Shown here: positions 1 through 9,385 of the stretch, in pieces
Layout of the letters: every line of letters begins with the position of its first letter
How positions within the stretch are numbered: position 1 is the first letter of the stretch
Assembly: GCA_023459055.1 (NCBI GenBank)
Contig: JAEWVR010000018.1
Span: 1-64,000 of the forward strand
DNA from: Fibrobacterota bacterium
GTDB taxonomy: Bacteria > Fibrobacterota > Chitinivibrionia > Chitinivibrionales > Chitinispirillaceae
Direction of reading: 5' to 3'
DNA: 64,000 nucleotides
The notes under the pieces: generated by a model
Databases searched by the model: none
What the model was told of the DNA's origin: nothing
Seen by the model: the letters and a program-made list of their open reading frames with translations, nothing else
Position numbers and translations under genes: made by a program

Positions 1-126
1 GAAAAGATAAAACTGAAGAAATGGTGCTATCGAATATGTTAGAAAGACATCGACGTCGAAGGCTGTCAATTATATCTGCTCAGAAACGTCAAAAACTAAA
101 GGTATTTAATTCAACAAAGTAGAATT

Positions 127-297
127 ATGCATGCGCCATTAAACCAGGTTTTCGTAAAATCAGATAAAGGATTTGTAATCCTCAACTCTGTCGGTAAAGA
201 CGCAGTACTTCTGTTGCTGGTTACCGGGGATGCAAAACTCGGGCTTATCTTTCTTGAAATACGCCGTATTCTTCCAGAGCTTCAAAAGGTGATTTAG
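127..297 (+). pseudogene. C-terminal half of a Roadblock/LC7 (MglB-like) protein, probably broken
   Basis: The 56-residue frame from the ATG at 127 reads like the second half of a bacterial Roadblock/LC7 domain: a strand around QVFVKSDKGFVIL, then GKDAVLLLLV, then GDAKLGLIFLEIRR, the usual end of this fold. Full members are about 110-120 residues, so the first helix and strands are missing. The same frame is open back to position 100. A neighbouring frame (about 17-106) encodes SETSKTKG-like helix residues that could be the missing piece, which would mean a frameshift near 100-107, but this is inference. Roadblock proteins partner Ras-like GTPases (MglA) in polarity and motility; no GTPase is in view because the window begins here. 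A strong hairpin follows at 332. The alternative is a genuine short protein. Confidence 0.45.
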
Positions 298-331
298 GAT
301 TTATACAATCACACAATTGACATGTCATAAT

Positions 332-372
332 AATATGGAAAAGTTTATTTTATCACTTTTCCATATTTTTTA
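332..372 (+). terminator. Rho-independent terminator after the Roadblock remnant
   Basis: A perfect 12-bp stem (AATATGGAAAAG at 332-343 with its complement at 356-367) has a 12-nt loop and is followed by a run of T. It lies 35 bp after the stop of the Roadblock frame and separates it from the CO dehydrogenase gene. Confidence 0.8.
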
Positions 373-570
373 TCCAATCTCTTCCCACAATCATTCCTTG
401 CAGGTTTCATTTATACATGATTTACTTTTTTATTCTGTTACCAAAATGCCACTTGACAGTCATCATAATCCTTTATATTTTAGTTGAGTAGTTTGTTTAT
501 TACAGCAGTACACGCAGACAATTATGAATCCGGATGCTTTGTTGTAAGACGCAGTCTGTATGTCTTATTT

Positions 571-612
571 TTGACTATCTGATCAAAATTGTTTTGCTTC
601 GCTTTTTTTAAT
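571..612 (+). promoter_or_regulatory. Possible Crp/Fnr-type site and -10 element upstream of the CO dehydrogenase gene
   Basis: TTGAC at 571-575 and ATCAA at 582-586 form an inverted repeat like an FNR box, but the spacer is 6 nt where FNR boxes have 4. TTTAAT at about 607-612 could be a -10 box, which would put the dyad centre near -40, the class II activator position. The wrong spacer keeps this weak. The rest of the 298-700 gap is AT-rich, with no gene seen. Confidence 0.25.
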
Positions 613-641
613 AGTTCAACATGCTTATTCACACACCATTT

Positions 642-659
642 CTGATACACTGGTATCAG
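642..659 (+). promoter_or_regulatory. Dyad CTGATAC-ACTG-GTATCAG, candidate operator
   Basis: A perfect 7-bp inverted repeat around 4 nt lies 41 bp before the CO dehydrogenase start codon. No T-run follows, so it is not a terminator. Its position in the leader suits a repressor site or an mRNA hairpin. Confidence 0.4.
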
Positions 660-700
660 GAAGTAATACACTATTATCAATTCTGAATTGGGAGAAATTT

Positions 701-2260
701 ATGACCAGAGAATTACCCGAATCTATTAATGAACGCGTAACACAACAGAAACAGTGTACCACCGGTTTAAGAAGTTTTTGCTGTAAAGAGTGCCTGATGG
801 GTCCCTGTCACTTTACAACACATTCAGCAAAGGGAGTTTGCGGTGCAACACGCCCGCTTATTGCAGCACGCAACATCTTACGTTTGTCAATTGGTGGAGC
901 AGCAGCGCATTGCGGGCATGCATCAGACCTCCTGAATCATTTTGGAGAAAATATCACACAAGAAGAGAGTACTGCCTTTATGCCTGACTATATGAAAAAC
1001 CTTTGGGAGAAAATTGGTCTTGAATACCCGGATAATCGTCCCGGAAGTCACTTTCGTCAAATCTCTGATGCGATACACCTTTCCGCAATGGGAGTCGGAG
1101 GTGATTATGTTGAAATGCTTAAATGGGCATTGAGTATGGGTATTGTTGACGGATACTATGGACTTTATAATGCAACACTTACTGAAGATAGACACTTTGG
1201 GAAACCAAAAGTGCAAAAGGGTCATCTCAATCCTGGCTGTATTGATTCATCAAAGGTAAACATTGCAATTCATGGGCACGAACCGATGCTTGCTGAAGCA
1301 ATGGTAAAACAGGCAGCCAATTTTTCAAACGTCAACATTATCGGCGTCTGCTGCACAGGGGCATCACTACTTGCCCGTCACAACATTCCTCACGCTGCAC
1401 ATTTTTTATTGCAGGAAGACGTTGTTGCAACAGGTTTGATTGAAGCAATGGTAGTTGATGCACAGTGTATACAACCATCACTTAACGACCTCTGCGAATG
1501 TTTTCATACTCAACTCATTACAACAAGTCATATTGCAAAAATATCGCGGGCAACGCATATGCCCTTTTCCAGTCAGCAGGAAGCTTATGCAGTTGCATTT
1601 AAGATCATTGAATCTGCGATTGACAACAAAGCAAACAGAAATGCTGCCCATGAACAGCATTTTGTTGCAACAAAGCAGGAAACAACACAAGCAGTTATCG
1701 GCTTCACTGATGAATCCGTACCATTCTGGATGATCGCAGATGAGATAGCGGAGAGAAAATGCAAAGGTGTAATCGCCGTTGTCGGTTGTGTAAATCCCCG
1801 TTCGCCTATCAACGAATGGGTTGAAACATTCAGGAAGTTAAGTAACGATTATTATATACTGACAACCGGATGTATGGCTTTTGAATTCGGGATGAAAGGT
1901 CTTCTTGACGGTAAGAGATTTTTCCATCTTGGATCATGTGTCAACAACTCACGTGTTGCGGAGGTATTCAGAAAGATCGCACAGTACCTTGACAAACCAA
2001 CATATGAGCTTCCCTTTATTGTAAGCGCTCCTGCACCGATTACAGAAAAATCAGTCTCAATCGGAATGTTTTTTGCAGCCCTCGGATGCAGCCTTCATAT
2101 TGGGGAACCATCACGGTTTGCGTCAGATCCGGTTGTCGCATCAACACTTGACTCTGTATTCAACAATATTTTCGGTACCAGACTCTACGCTACAAACGAC
2201 CCCGAACAATTTCTGACACAGTTGCAATCATACGAAGTGGAAGTTGCCGCCAGAATTTGA
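701..2260 (+). CDS. cooS: Ni-dependent carbon monoxide dehydrogenase catalytic subunit, short form
   Basis: It interconverts CO and CO2 at a Ni-Fe-S C-cluster, passing electrons through B- and D-clusters. The N-terminus carries C19 and C27 (D-cluster), then C28, C31, C36 and C47 (B-cluster) in the CCxxCxxGPC...GxCGA pattern. All C-cluster ligands are recognisable: HGHEP at 191-195, C217/C218 (VCCTG), C255 (DAQC), C363 (VGC), C391 (TGC) and C413 (GSC). The catalytic lysine corresponds to K450 (TEKSV). At 519 residues it is clearly shorter than the usual 630-670. The start has GGGAGA about 6 nt before the ATG. It is monocistronic here, with no CooF ferredoxin, CooC nickel chaperone, ACS subunits or hydrogenase nearby, so the physiological partner is unknown. 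A hybrid-cluster protein is excluded by the C-cluster motifs. Confidence 0.9.
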   Translation: MTRELPESINERVTQQKQCTTGLRSFCCKECLMGPCHFTTHSAKGVCGATRPLIAARNILRLSIGGAAAHCGHASDLLNHFGENITQEESTAFMPDYMKNLWEKIGLEYPDNRPGSHFRQISDAIHLSAMGVGGDYVEMLKWALSMGIVDGYYGLYNATLTEDRHFGKPKVQKGHLNPGCIDSSKVNIAIHGHEPMLAEAMVKQAANFSNVNIIGVCCTGASLLARHNIPHAAHFLLQEDVVATGLIEAMVVDAQCIQPSLNDLCECFHTQLITTSHIAKISRATHMPFSSQQEAYAVAFKIIESAIDNKANRNAAHEQHFVATKQETTQAVIGFTDESVPFWMIADEIAERKCKGVIAVVGCVNPRSPINEWVETFRKLSNDYYILTTGCMAFEFGMKGLLDGKRFFHLGSCVNNSRVAEVFRKIAQYLDKPTYELPFIVSAPAPITEKSVSIGMFFAALGCSLHIGEPSRFASDPVVASTLDSVFNNIFGTRLYATNDPEQFLTQLQSYEVEVAARI

Positions 2261-2349
2261 TGTGGATCGTAGCAAGGTGAATAGATGTAGAGACGTGTAT
2301 TAAAGCATACATCTCATGGCTGCCGTCAAACCAATAATACAAAACATAT

Positions 2350-2387
2350 AACAAAACGATATTCCACATCTGGAATGTTGTTTTGTT
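2350..2387 (+). terminator. Hairpin after the CO dehydrogenase gene
   Basis: An AACAAAAC...GTTTTGTT stem with imperfect inner pairing (ATTCCA-CATC-TGGAAT tip) lies between two convergent genes. The arms are A- and T-rich, so it could act in both directions. Confidence 0.55.
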
Positions 2388-2481
2388 ATAATTGACCGCA
2401 ATTAAACTTTTGAGAAATAATGGTAAGCACCATTTGTTTTGGGTGATAAAACAAAGGTGCGATTTTAACTTGTCAATTAGA

Positions 2482-2937
2482 TTACTTCTTACGCCAGGCT
2501 ACCCAATAAGGAATTCCATCCTCGTCGCGGACAAAAAGTGTTCTATCGTTTTTTGCAACAGTGACAGGCATTATCACGACCTTACTATTAAGACTAAGCT
2601 TATACCCCTTTACTTCAACGCGATCGCCCTTTGCAATTGAAAGATTATCCTGACGCAGAATGTACCAGGCTGGCCCAAGATGAACATAGCATTCGCTGCC
2701 ATCAACGGTAGATGTCAACTGAATCCCCTGCCCCATATTTGGCATTGGAGTTACCGTATCAACACTTTTAACATCTGCATAATATGTCTGAACACTGAAC
2801 TTACTGAAATTCTGTTCGTACTTATCCGATTGCCCCCAGCCATCACTACCTTTGGTCTTGATTGACGATTGCTGCCCGAACACGGAAAAACTTACAACAC
2901 ATAAAACAAGAGGCAGAGCCATAAATACTTTATACAT
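2482..2937 (-). CDS. Exported OB-fold-like hypothetical protein
   Basis: The protein has 151 residues with a signal peptide (residues 1-21, cleavage near VFGQQ) and a C-terminal beta-rich part. The pattern around 85-150 (GPAWYILRQ, GDRVEVKGY, a KVVIMPVTVAKN strand, then LFVRDEDGIPYW) resembles small exported OB-fold proteins that bind ligands or stabilise envelope complexes. I do not recognise a named family. AAGGAG lies 6 nt before the ATG, a strong start. It is the last gene of a minus-strand operon, 44 bp after the HAD phosphatase. Function is unknown; periplasmic location is inferred. Confidence 0.6.
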   Translation of the reverse strand: MYKVFMALPLVLCVVSFSVFGQQSSIKTKGSDGWGQSDKYEQNFSKFSVQTYYADVKSVDTVTPMPNMGQGIQLTSTVDGSECYVHLGPAWYILRQDNLSIAKGDRVEVKGYKLSLNSKVVIMPVTVAKNDRTLFVRDEDGIPYWVAWRKK

Positions 2938-2981
2938 GATGAACTCCTTGGTTGAAAGAAACGTGCGAATGTTAATTTCAT

Positions 2982-3632
2982 TTACTTAAGAATCGTCAAA
3001 ATATCTGATGGTTTATTTAAAATATATCGGGCACCATTTTCGAGCAGTTCCTTTTTATCCCTGAAACCCCATAATACACCCGCCGCAACCATTGATGCAT
3101 TAGCAGCTGTCTGCATATCTACCATAGAATCGCCAACGTACAAAATCCGCTCAGGAAGTACACCCCATTGCCGCGCAATAAAAAGTGCAGCATCCGGTGA
3201 TGGCTTTCTTTTAAAATCGCGATGACCAATCACACTATCAAACTCAACCTGTTTAAAATAATAGCATACCGTCTCGCAAGTGACATCATGAATTTTATTT
3301 GACAATACTCCGAGACGAAGCCCGGCATTCTTAATTGACAATAATACGTCAGTGATGCCATCATATGGCGTTGTCTTCAGATTCCAGCGTTTTTGATAGG
3401 TGTTTTTCATCTCATTAAAAAGTACCCCGACAAAATCATCGGTACAAACCTGCTGCGGAATCGATTTACGGACAAGATTTTCCATCCCTTCACCGACAAA
3501 ATACTTGTATGCCTCAACGGTATGTGCTGGTAATCCGTGCTTTTCGAGAACGCTATTCATTGATTCCGCAAGATCATCAATGGTATTAAGTAATGTTCCG
3601 TCAAGATCAAACAGTACACCGCTGAATTTCAT
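2982..3632 (-). CDS. gph: HAD-family phosphatase, phosphoglycolate phosphatase-like
   Basis: This 216-residue HAD hydrolase has motif I FDLDGTL with nucleophile D9 and acid/base D11, motif II serine S111 (VLSNK), a motif III lysine in KRKPSPD (141-147) and motif IV GDSMVD (D168, D172). The helical cap at 15-85 marks subfamily I, the group with phosphoglycolate phosphatase and PpaX. The likely role is clearing 2-phosphoglycolate or a similar small phosphate ester in the cytoplasm; substrate cannot be read from sequence. Its start overlaps the stop of the pseudouridine synthase gene by 4 bp, so the two are translationally coupled. Confidence 0.8.
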   Translation of the reverse strand: MKFSGVLFDLDGTLLNTIDDLAESMNSVLEKHGLPAHTVEAYKYFVGEGMENLVRKSIPQQVCTDDFVGVLFNEMKNTYQKRWNLKTTPYDGITDVLLSIKNAGLRLGVLSNKIHDVTCETVCYYFKQVEFDSVIGHRDFKRKPSPDAALFIARQWGVLPERILYVGDSMVDMQTAANASMVAAGVLWGFRDKKELLENGARYILNKPSDILTILK

Positions 3633-4426
3633 TTATTCCTCTTGCTGATACCGGAATCATGTTGAACTTTATACCCGGCACTTTTCAACGCCCCTATTTC
3701 TTTTTCTGTCAAATGTCTGAATTCTCCGTACTTCAGATCTTCCATTTTTACAGAAGCAAATTGTGTTCGCCGTAATTTACTGATCAGAACACCGATTGAT
3801 TCAAGCATACGCCTGATCTGTCTGTTTTTGCCCTCATAAAGTACGATCTCATACCAGAATTGTTTGCGGTCATCAATCTGATCGGAGATATTTTCGACTG
3901 AGCCGGCCTTGAGTAACTGTCCTTCTGACTCGACACCATCAAGAAGCCTGTCAATTTCATCTTTTGTCAGCTCGCGGTCAACCTTGACAGCATACACTTT
4001 CTTAATCTGATATCGCGGATGTGTAAGCGCATGAATAAGATCACCATCATTTGTAAGCAGCAACAGTCCTTCCGAGTTGAAATCCAGCCTGCCGACATAA
4101 TTCAGGTAATCAAAATCGCCACCGGCTGTTTTCAGTGCTTCATACACTGTCAACCTGTTTTCAGGATCAGTCTTCGTGACCATCACTCCCCGGGGCTTGT
4201 GATATGCGATATACGTGAGTTTTTTCATCGGCGTTACTTTTTTGCCACGATATTCAACGATATCATCCGGAGCTACTTTAATTCCAAGTTCAGTTACTTT
4301 TTGTCCATTGACAAAAACATGTCCCCCGGAGATCAGCTCATCACATTTCCTGCGTGAACCAACACCACATGTCGCAAGATAGCGATTAAGCCGTACAGGT
4401 TCGTCGGATTCAATTCTGTTTTGCAT
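3629..4426 (-). CDS. rRNA pseudouridine synthase, RsuA/RluB/RluE/RluF family
   Basis: It converts specific uridines in 16S or 23S rRNA to pseudouridine. An N-terminal S4 RNA-binding domain (about 10-60) contains LNRYLATCGVGSRRKCDELI and is followed by the catalytic domain with GRLDFNSEG and catalytic D115. The GKNRQIRRM motif follows near the C-terminus. The length of 265 residues is normal; RluB-type is most likely. The gene lies 34 bp downstream of the DUF512 radical SAM gene and overlaps the phosphatase gene, so it belongs to the same minus-strand operon. Confidence 0.88.
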   Translation of the reverse strand: MQNRIESDEPVRLNRYLATCGVGSRRKCDELISGGHVFVNGQKVTELGIKVAPDDIVEYRGKKVTPMKKLTYIAYHKPRGVMVTKTDPENRLTVYEALKTAGGDFDYLNYVGRLDFNSEGLLLLTNDGDLIHALTHPRYQIKKVYAVKVDRELTKDEIDRLLDGVESEGQLLKAGSVENISDQIDDRKQFWYEIVLYEGKNRQIRRMLESIGVLISKLRRTQFASVKMEDLKYGEFRHLTEKEIGALKSAGYKVQHDSGISKRNK

Positions 4427-4460
4427 TGTATTTTTTCCTTTATTCAGAGAGGGACTGTTA

Positions 4461-5867
4461 TCAGCGCAACAGGTCCTCTACCGTTCTGACAACGATAACC
4501 GGGACACCGGTTATTTTCGCAATACGTTCTGACGAATAACCGTCAAGGGTTCGCTGTTTATGCCCAAACATAATTGACGGAAGTATTACTTTGTCAAATG
4601 ATTGCTGACGCAGCTCTTTTTTAACGGTAGCAATCACATCCTTTGCTGTCATCAAGCCTGCAACTGTTACCATTTCGCCAAAAAACGTATTCACCATTGG
4701 AACCACTGTAAAATCAACACAAAAATCCGGTCTTACCTTTTGTGCATCATGAATAATCTCCTGAATAAACCGTGATGCTGACAGCGATGAGATCACAAGA
4801 TACCGTTTCTTTTTTTTCAGCGGTTTGATTTTTCGTGATATAAACTCTTTTTTATATGATTTCCATTCAATTAGCAGCCTGCGCACAAGCCCGACACCAT
4901 TTTCAATCTGCGGATAGTCCCCGTAATATTTCGCAGGCGGTAAACGCATACCTGCTTTAATGAAAAACTCATCAGCACAAAACAATTTTCTTTTTTTATC
5001 AACATCACAATGGGCATTACTCATTGACATAACCATTTCGCAAACATCACGGGCAATTTTCTGAGTTACCGGTGGTAATGGCAATTTTCTATGTTTTGTC
5101 AAACCTACCGGAACAACAGCAATTGACATCAGTGCATCACCAAACGAGAAAAGATCATTAATGCTCTTTTCAAGAATTGCACCATCATTGTAGGTAGGAC
5201 AAAGTACTATCTGAGCATGAAAACTTATACCATTTGATGAAAGGTAGCGAAGCTGTTCCATAATATCCGGCGCCCGGGTAATTCCAAGCATTCGTTTACG
5301 GGCGGTGTTATCAGTGGCATGAACCGAGATGTAGAGAGGGGATAATCCGATCCGTACTATTTTTTCAAGATCAGATGACTTTGCACCTGTCAATGTTACA
5401 TAATTCCCGTTAAGAAACGAATGCTTGAAATCCTCATCCTTAATATACAGGCCCCGACGCAATCCTTTAGGCATCTGGTCTATAAAGCAGAACACACAGT
5501 TATTACGGCAGCAGTTTATCGGGTTTTCAAAAAAATCCACTCCGGCGTAACTGCCATCATCCCGTGTGACCTCGAGACGCATTTCAGTATCACCCCTGAA
5601 AATATCAAGTGTGAAGTTGTATGATGAGGAATAGAAAGCAAAATCCAGTGTATCATCAATACGCTGACCATCAACGGCGATAATCTCATCACCCTTCTTT
5701 AAGCCGGCGCGCATAAATGGTGACCCCCGTGTGACCGATTTAACCCTCAGTCCCATAACATGTTTTCTTTTTTCTGCATGAATCTCTTGCATAACCCCCG
5801 TCCGGTATAATAAAATTCGAACAATAGTATAAGTTTTAGTCATTGCTCTTTCCAAGTTAAAAAGCAT
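4461..5867 (-). CDS. PDZ / radical SAM / DUF512 protein
   Basis: The order is a PDZ-like domain (about 39-105, with GSPFMRAGLKKGDEI), a radical SAM core with C120-x3-C124-x2-C127, then the DUF512 region with its closing VPVIVVRTVEDLL-like end. This widespread family of putative Fe-S enzymes has no settled reaction. The frame opens at 5867, but the true start may be internal: M9 (5843) has GGAAAG just upstream, M26 (5792) has GGGGG close by, and M38 (5756) begins the PDZ fold as in typical homologues. It is the first gene of the operon with the pseudouridine synthase and phosphatase. A 72-bp gap separates it from a divergent surface-protein gene. Confidence 0.85.
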   Translation of the reverse strand: MLFNLERAMTKTYTIVRILLYRTGVMQEIHAEKRKHVMGLRVKSVTRGSPFMRAGLKKGDEIIAVDGQRIDDTLDFAFYSSSYNFTLDIFRGDTEMRLEVTRDDGSYAGVDFFENPINCCRNNCVFCFIDQMPKGLRRGLYIKDEDFKHSFLNGNYVTLTGAKSSDLEKIVRIGLSPLYISVHATDNTARKRMLGITRAPDIMEQLRYLSSNGISFHAQIVLCPTYNDGAILEKSINDLFSFGDALMSIAVVPVGLTKHRKLPLPPVTQKIARDVCEMVMSMSNAHCDVDKKRKLFCADEFFIKAGMRLPPAKYYGDYPQIENGVGLVRRLLIEWKSYKKEFISRKIKPLKKKKRYLVISSLSASRFIQEIIHDAQKVRPDFCVDFTVVPMVNTFFGEMVTVAGLMTAKDVIATVKKELRQQSFDKVILPSIMFGHKQRTLDGYSSERIAKITGVPVIVVRTVEDLLR

Positions 5868-5939
5868 ATAATCGAGTTAACAATATAAGAACCATGAATA
5901 AATCAATAATTTTGCTTACCTTGTACAAGGGGGTTCATT

Positions 5940-8900
5940 TTGACCTGCATTTATAAGTATCTATGGCTGATTGGAATAATTGTAACACTTGGCCTGTTTT
6001 GTACAATCCGTGATGACAACGGAAATCCGGTAACAACAGATGTTGTGACGACAACTCCAACGGATACAGTTCCGGTCGTATTTACACCAGCACTGTTTGC
6101 AAACGCTGATAGTGTCTATGTCCGGATCGGAGATACACTATCGATTCATGTAACTGCAATTAAAGACAGTAGCTTACGTGATTCTATCACCCCTCTTTCC
6201 TATGCAAAAATCAAGGCAACAGTAAGCAAAGGTCGTTTAATTAGTGATTCTGTCATCGTCGACAGAAACGGTCGCGGGATATTCCGTTTTACAGACACAG
6301 ATGCCGGGCGTGTTGAGATGACGCTCCGTTGTAATGGTGCACAACAGACTCTGCGCTTTGATGTCAGCAATGCACCGGATCAGATTCAGAAGCTTATCGA
6401 GATTCATCCTGAAAAGTCGGTAATGCTGGCTGATGGCAGAGATTCATCAACGATCTCAGTCAGTGTGATTAACAGCTCACATAATCCGATTGCCAATGAA
6501 TGCGTACAATTTATTTCAACTGCCGGTGTGATCATTGGAAACAGTGATAAGTGTGGAAACGGACAGAGTATTACCAACAGTGCCGGTGTTGCAACAGCAA
6601 AACTGATCAGTTCAAATATCAATGACACGGCATTTGTCACAGTATATCTCGTTTCAGATCGTACACTTAGTGATGAAGCCGAGATTGCATTCAAGGGGTT
6701 GTCAATAAAGACCACATCCAGTAAATCCAATCTTACCATCGGAGATACTGCTGTAGTCACTGCAACGGTACTAAACGCATCTGGAGCACCTGTTTCAAAA
6801 GCGCCGATATTCTTCAGTTTGGGAAAAGCGGCCTCCAATCTCCAGATATTATCAATGGACAGCACAACAAACTATGAAGGTGTTGCAATTGCGCGGGTCA
6901 GGGCAGCCACCAACGGTTCCGACATAGTAAATGTTGTATCATCTGGTGCAACCAGCACGTTACAGCTTAATGTCTCCACATTGTCATTAAAGCTTGATAT
7001 TAACAAAACAGTACTTCAGACAATGGAAAATGATTCATCAACGATTATTGCAACGTTTAGTAATGCATCAGGCGTAGGACTACCAAACCGGACGGTTAAA
7101 ATCACCAAGTCATTTAAAACAGAGACAGGTAATGACACGACGCACGTTGTTACCAAAACAACAGATGCATACGGAAAAGCAACATTTCTTATTCCATCAA
7201 TACCATATGAAGGATCCATGAAAATTGAAGCCATCGGGTATGATAATGTCGAAGGGTACGCATCAATTGATACACTGCTTCAATTTATCACCACTCGCAT
7301 TATGACAATACGAGCACCGGAATTTGTCGCCGCTGATGGATCATCAAAGGGGCAGGTTATTGTAACCATTAAAAACCGCAGCGGTAACCCTATAATAGAT
7401 GATGTAGTCCTGTTTTCTACATCTGCAGGTATTATTACTGCACAGGGTAAAACCGATGCAGATGGTAAGGCAGTCGCATGGATTACCAGTGACCGGCGCA
7501 ATATGATCGCCACCGTTACGGCCCGTTTACAGAGTGATACAAAGAAATTCCAGACAATTGATGTCCTCTTTTCCGGTGTCGAGATTCTGGCATCAGCACA
7601 ACCACCAAGCATCAGCAGCAACGGGCTTGATACTGCAGTAATATCTGCGATACTCACCGATGCAGCAAAGAATCCAATAGCCGGTGAGCGGATCAATTTT
7701 GCAAAGCAGAATGATGCAACACGTATCGTCATGCTTGATTCCATCACCAATAACCGCGGTGAGGCACGGTGTAAAATTGTCGGTACCGGCACTGGTGCCG
7801 ATACGATTAAAGTGTCTGCTGCCGGAGTAACGACACCAGTTGCGCTGCACTACTCGTCAAATGTGTTGACTATCGCACCTCTGGCCGGTCAGACTATGAC
7901 CGCCAATGGACGCGATTCAACGACTTTCGAAGTTACATATCTGTTGGGTGATAAAGTGACACCTATACCAAATGCAAGTGTTGAAGTAAACTTTACTGTT
8001 GGTCTCACCGCAGATACTCTTTTTGCAAAAGTATTAACCACCGATGGTAGCGGTAAGGCACGATTTACCGTACGTAATCCATCATTTGCAGTTCCGGCAA
8101 CTGTCAGCGGACTTGCCCGCAGCAGTTCTGAAGTAACATCCTGTGTAATTGGTATTTACTTTAAAGCAAGCAGCGTTTATCAGATTAAACTCAGTGGAAC
8201 ATCAGAAGTGATTAATGTCAATGGTGACAAATCAAAAATCTTTGCCGTTGCTTACGATTCACTTGGTAACAGAGTTAAAGATGCCCGTATTGCCTTTAAC
8301 CTTCTGGCTGGCCCAAGCGGTGGTGAATATCTTGATCCTCCCTATGCAATTACCGGTGATGATGGTGTGGCATCAACAAACCTTGTCTCGGGGAGAACAC
8401 CGAGCGCATTCAGGCAGGTATGGGTCTCGGCCGGTGACTTTAGTTCTGTCAAGTCTGATACACTCAAATTTACAATTGCGGGTCCTCCAAAGTTCATAAC
8501 CATCCGTACTAATTTACTTGAAGGCAAAAACCCCAAGGACGGAACATTTATTCTTCCATGCGCTGCAATTGTTACCGATGTCAATGGGAACCCTGTTGCA
8601 GACGGAACTGAAGTATCTTTTAGTTTACAGGTTTCCGGCTATGTTGCATCACAGGTTACCACTCAATGGGAAGATGATGGAGCGGCTACTTCAGGGTATA
8701 CCTGCTGGTCATATCGAGATACAGTATACTACATCTTACCATTTGAAGATTTTAATGATAATCTTAAACTTGACCCGGGAGAAGACCGTAACGGTGATGG
8801 TATACTTAATCGCGGCGAAGATCTTAACGGTGATGGAATTTATGATCGCGGTCCGGCGTTTGAAGATATCAACCAGAATGGTGTACGCGATTTCAACTGG

Positions 8901-9377
8901 AGTACCATGTCTGTTGAACGACTGTATTTGTGCGGAACAACCCGTTTGTTTGGAGATCTTAATTTCAATGGTCACAGAGATCCGATTGAACCATTGTCTA
9001 ATGTCATCTATCTGAGCGCGTACAACAGACTCCTGGCCGACTCTGCATTCTATTATTATCCGACAATCAGAAATGCCACAGACTCAGCTGATTTTAAAAC
9101 ACTTTGGGCACTTGACAGTGCCTATATGGCGGGTACTGGTTATATTCCTCAAAAAGGAAGCTATGATGCTGATAACGATTGGAACGGTATCAGTGATCCT
9201 AATACCGCAGTGTCAATTATCAAAAAAGTACAGACTACCGGTGGTAAAGCACTTAATGAGGTACTCTACGGGCAGACTGACGCTACTCGAATTGAAATTA
9301 TGATATGGGCAGAATCGCAGGGTGTACGGACACTTACCCCTGAAAAATTAATTCTTCCAATTGTTAAGAGTAATTAG
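5940..9377 (+). CDS. Giant secreted or surface protein with tandem bacterial Ig-like (Big-1) domains and Ca-loop repeats
   Basis: The 1145-residue protein starts at TTG (5940), after AAGGGGG. A hydrophobic signal (about 6-20) ends at C21, possibly a lipoprotein with a non-standard lipobox (GLFC). About eight Ig-like repeats of roughly 90-100 residues fill 50-880; most carry Big-1/invasin signatures such as LxADGxDSSTISV, GxPVSxA and TNxxGxAxAxV. Residues about 937-1020 hold acidic DxNxDGxxxxGED loops like EF-hand or dockerin calcium sites, followed by a beta-rich tail. The role is probably adhesion or an extended cell-surface stalk. A barrel gene follows after 8 bp, suggesting a surface protein with its outer-membrane partner. 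Ligand is unknown. Confidence 0.8.
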   Translation: MTCIYKYLWLIGIIVTLGLFCTIRDDNGNPVTTDVVTTTPTDTVPVVFTPALFANADSVYVRIGDTLSIHVTAIKDSSLRDSITPLSYAKIKATVSKGRLISDSVIVDRNGRGIFRFTDTDAGRVEMTLRCNGAQQTLRFDVSNAPDQIQKLIEIHPEKSVMLADGRDSSTISVSVINSSHNPIANECVQFISTAGVIIGNSDKCGNGQSITNSAGVATAKLISSNINDTAFVTVYLVSDRTLSDEAEIAFKGLSIKTTSSKSNLTIGDTAVVTATVLNASGAPVSKAPIFFSLGKAASNLQILSMDSTTNYEGVAIARVRAATNGSDIVNVVSSGATSTLQLNVSTLSLKLDINKTVLQTMENDSSTIIATFSNASGVGLPNRTVKITKSFKTETGNDTTHVVTKTTDAYGKATFLIPSIPYEGSMKIEAIGYDNVEGYASIDTLLQFITTRIMTIRAPEFVAADGSSKGQVIVTIKNRSGNPIIDDVVLFSTSAGIITAQGKTDADGKAVAWITSDRRNMIATVTARLQSDTKKFQTIDVLFSGVEILASAQPPSISSNGLDTAVISAILTDAAKNPIAGERINFAKQNDATRIVMLDSITNNRGEARCKIVGTGTGADTIKVSAAGVTTPVALHYSSNVLTIAPLAGQTMTANGRDSTTFEVTYLLGDKVTPIPNASVEVNFTVGLTADTLFAKVLTTDGSGKARFTVRNPSFAVPATVSGLARSSSEVTSCVIGIYFKASSVYQIKLSGTSEVINVNGDKSKIFAVAYDSLGNRVKDARIAFNLLAGPSGGEYLDPPYAITGDDGVASTNLVSGRTPSAFRQVWVSAGDFSSVKSDTLKFTIAGPPKFITIRTNLLEGKNPKDGTFILPCAAIVTDVNGNPVADGTEVSFSLQVSGYVASQVTTQWEDDGAATSGYTCWSYRDTVYYILPFEDFNDNLKLDPGEDRNGDGILNRGEDLNGDGIYDRGPAFEDINQNGVRDFNWSTMSVERLYLCGTTRLFGDLNFNGHRDPIEPLSNVIYLSAYNRLLADSAFYYYPTIRNATDSADFKTLWALDSAYMAGTGYIPQKGSYDADNDWNGISDPNTAVSIIKKVQTTGGKALNEVLYGQTDATRIEIMIWAESQGVRTLTPEKLILPIVKSN

Positions 9378-9385
9378 GAGCGATC

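Noticed and set aside
3..122. Open frame with an arginine-rich end at the left edge
   Set aside because: Its composition (RRRR, no fold pattern) looks unlike protein, and another frame fits the Roadblock helix better.
571..586. True FNR box upstream of the CO dehydrogenase gene
   Set aside because: The half-sites fit, but the spacer is 6 nt instead of 4; kept only as a weak regulatory note.
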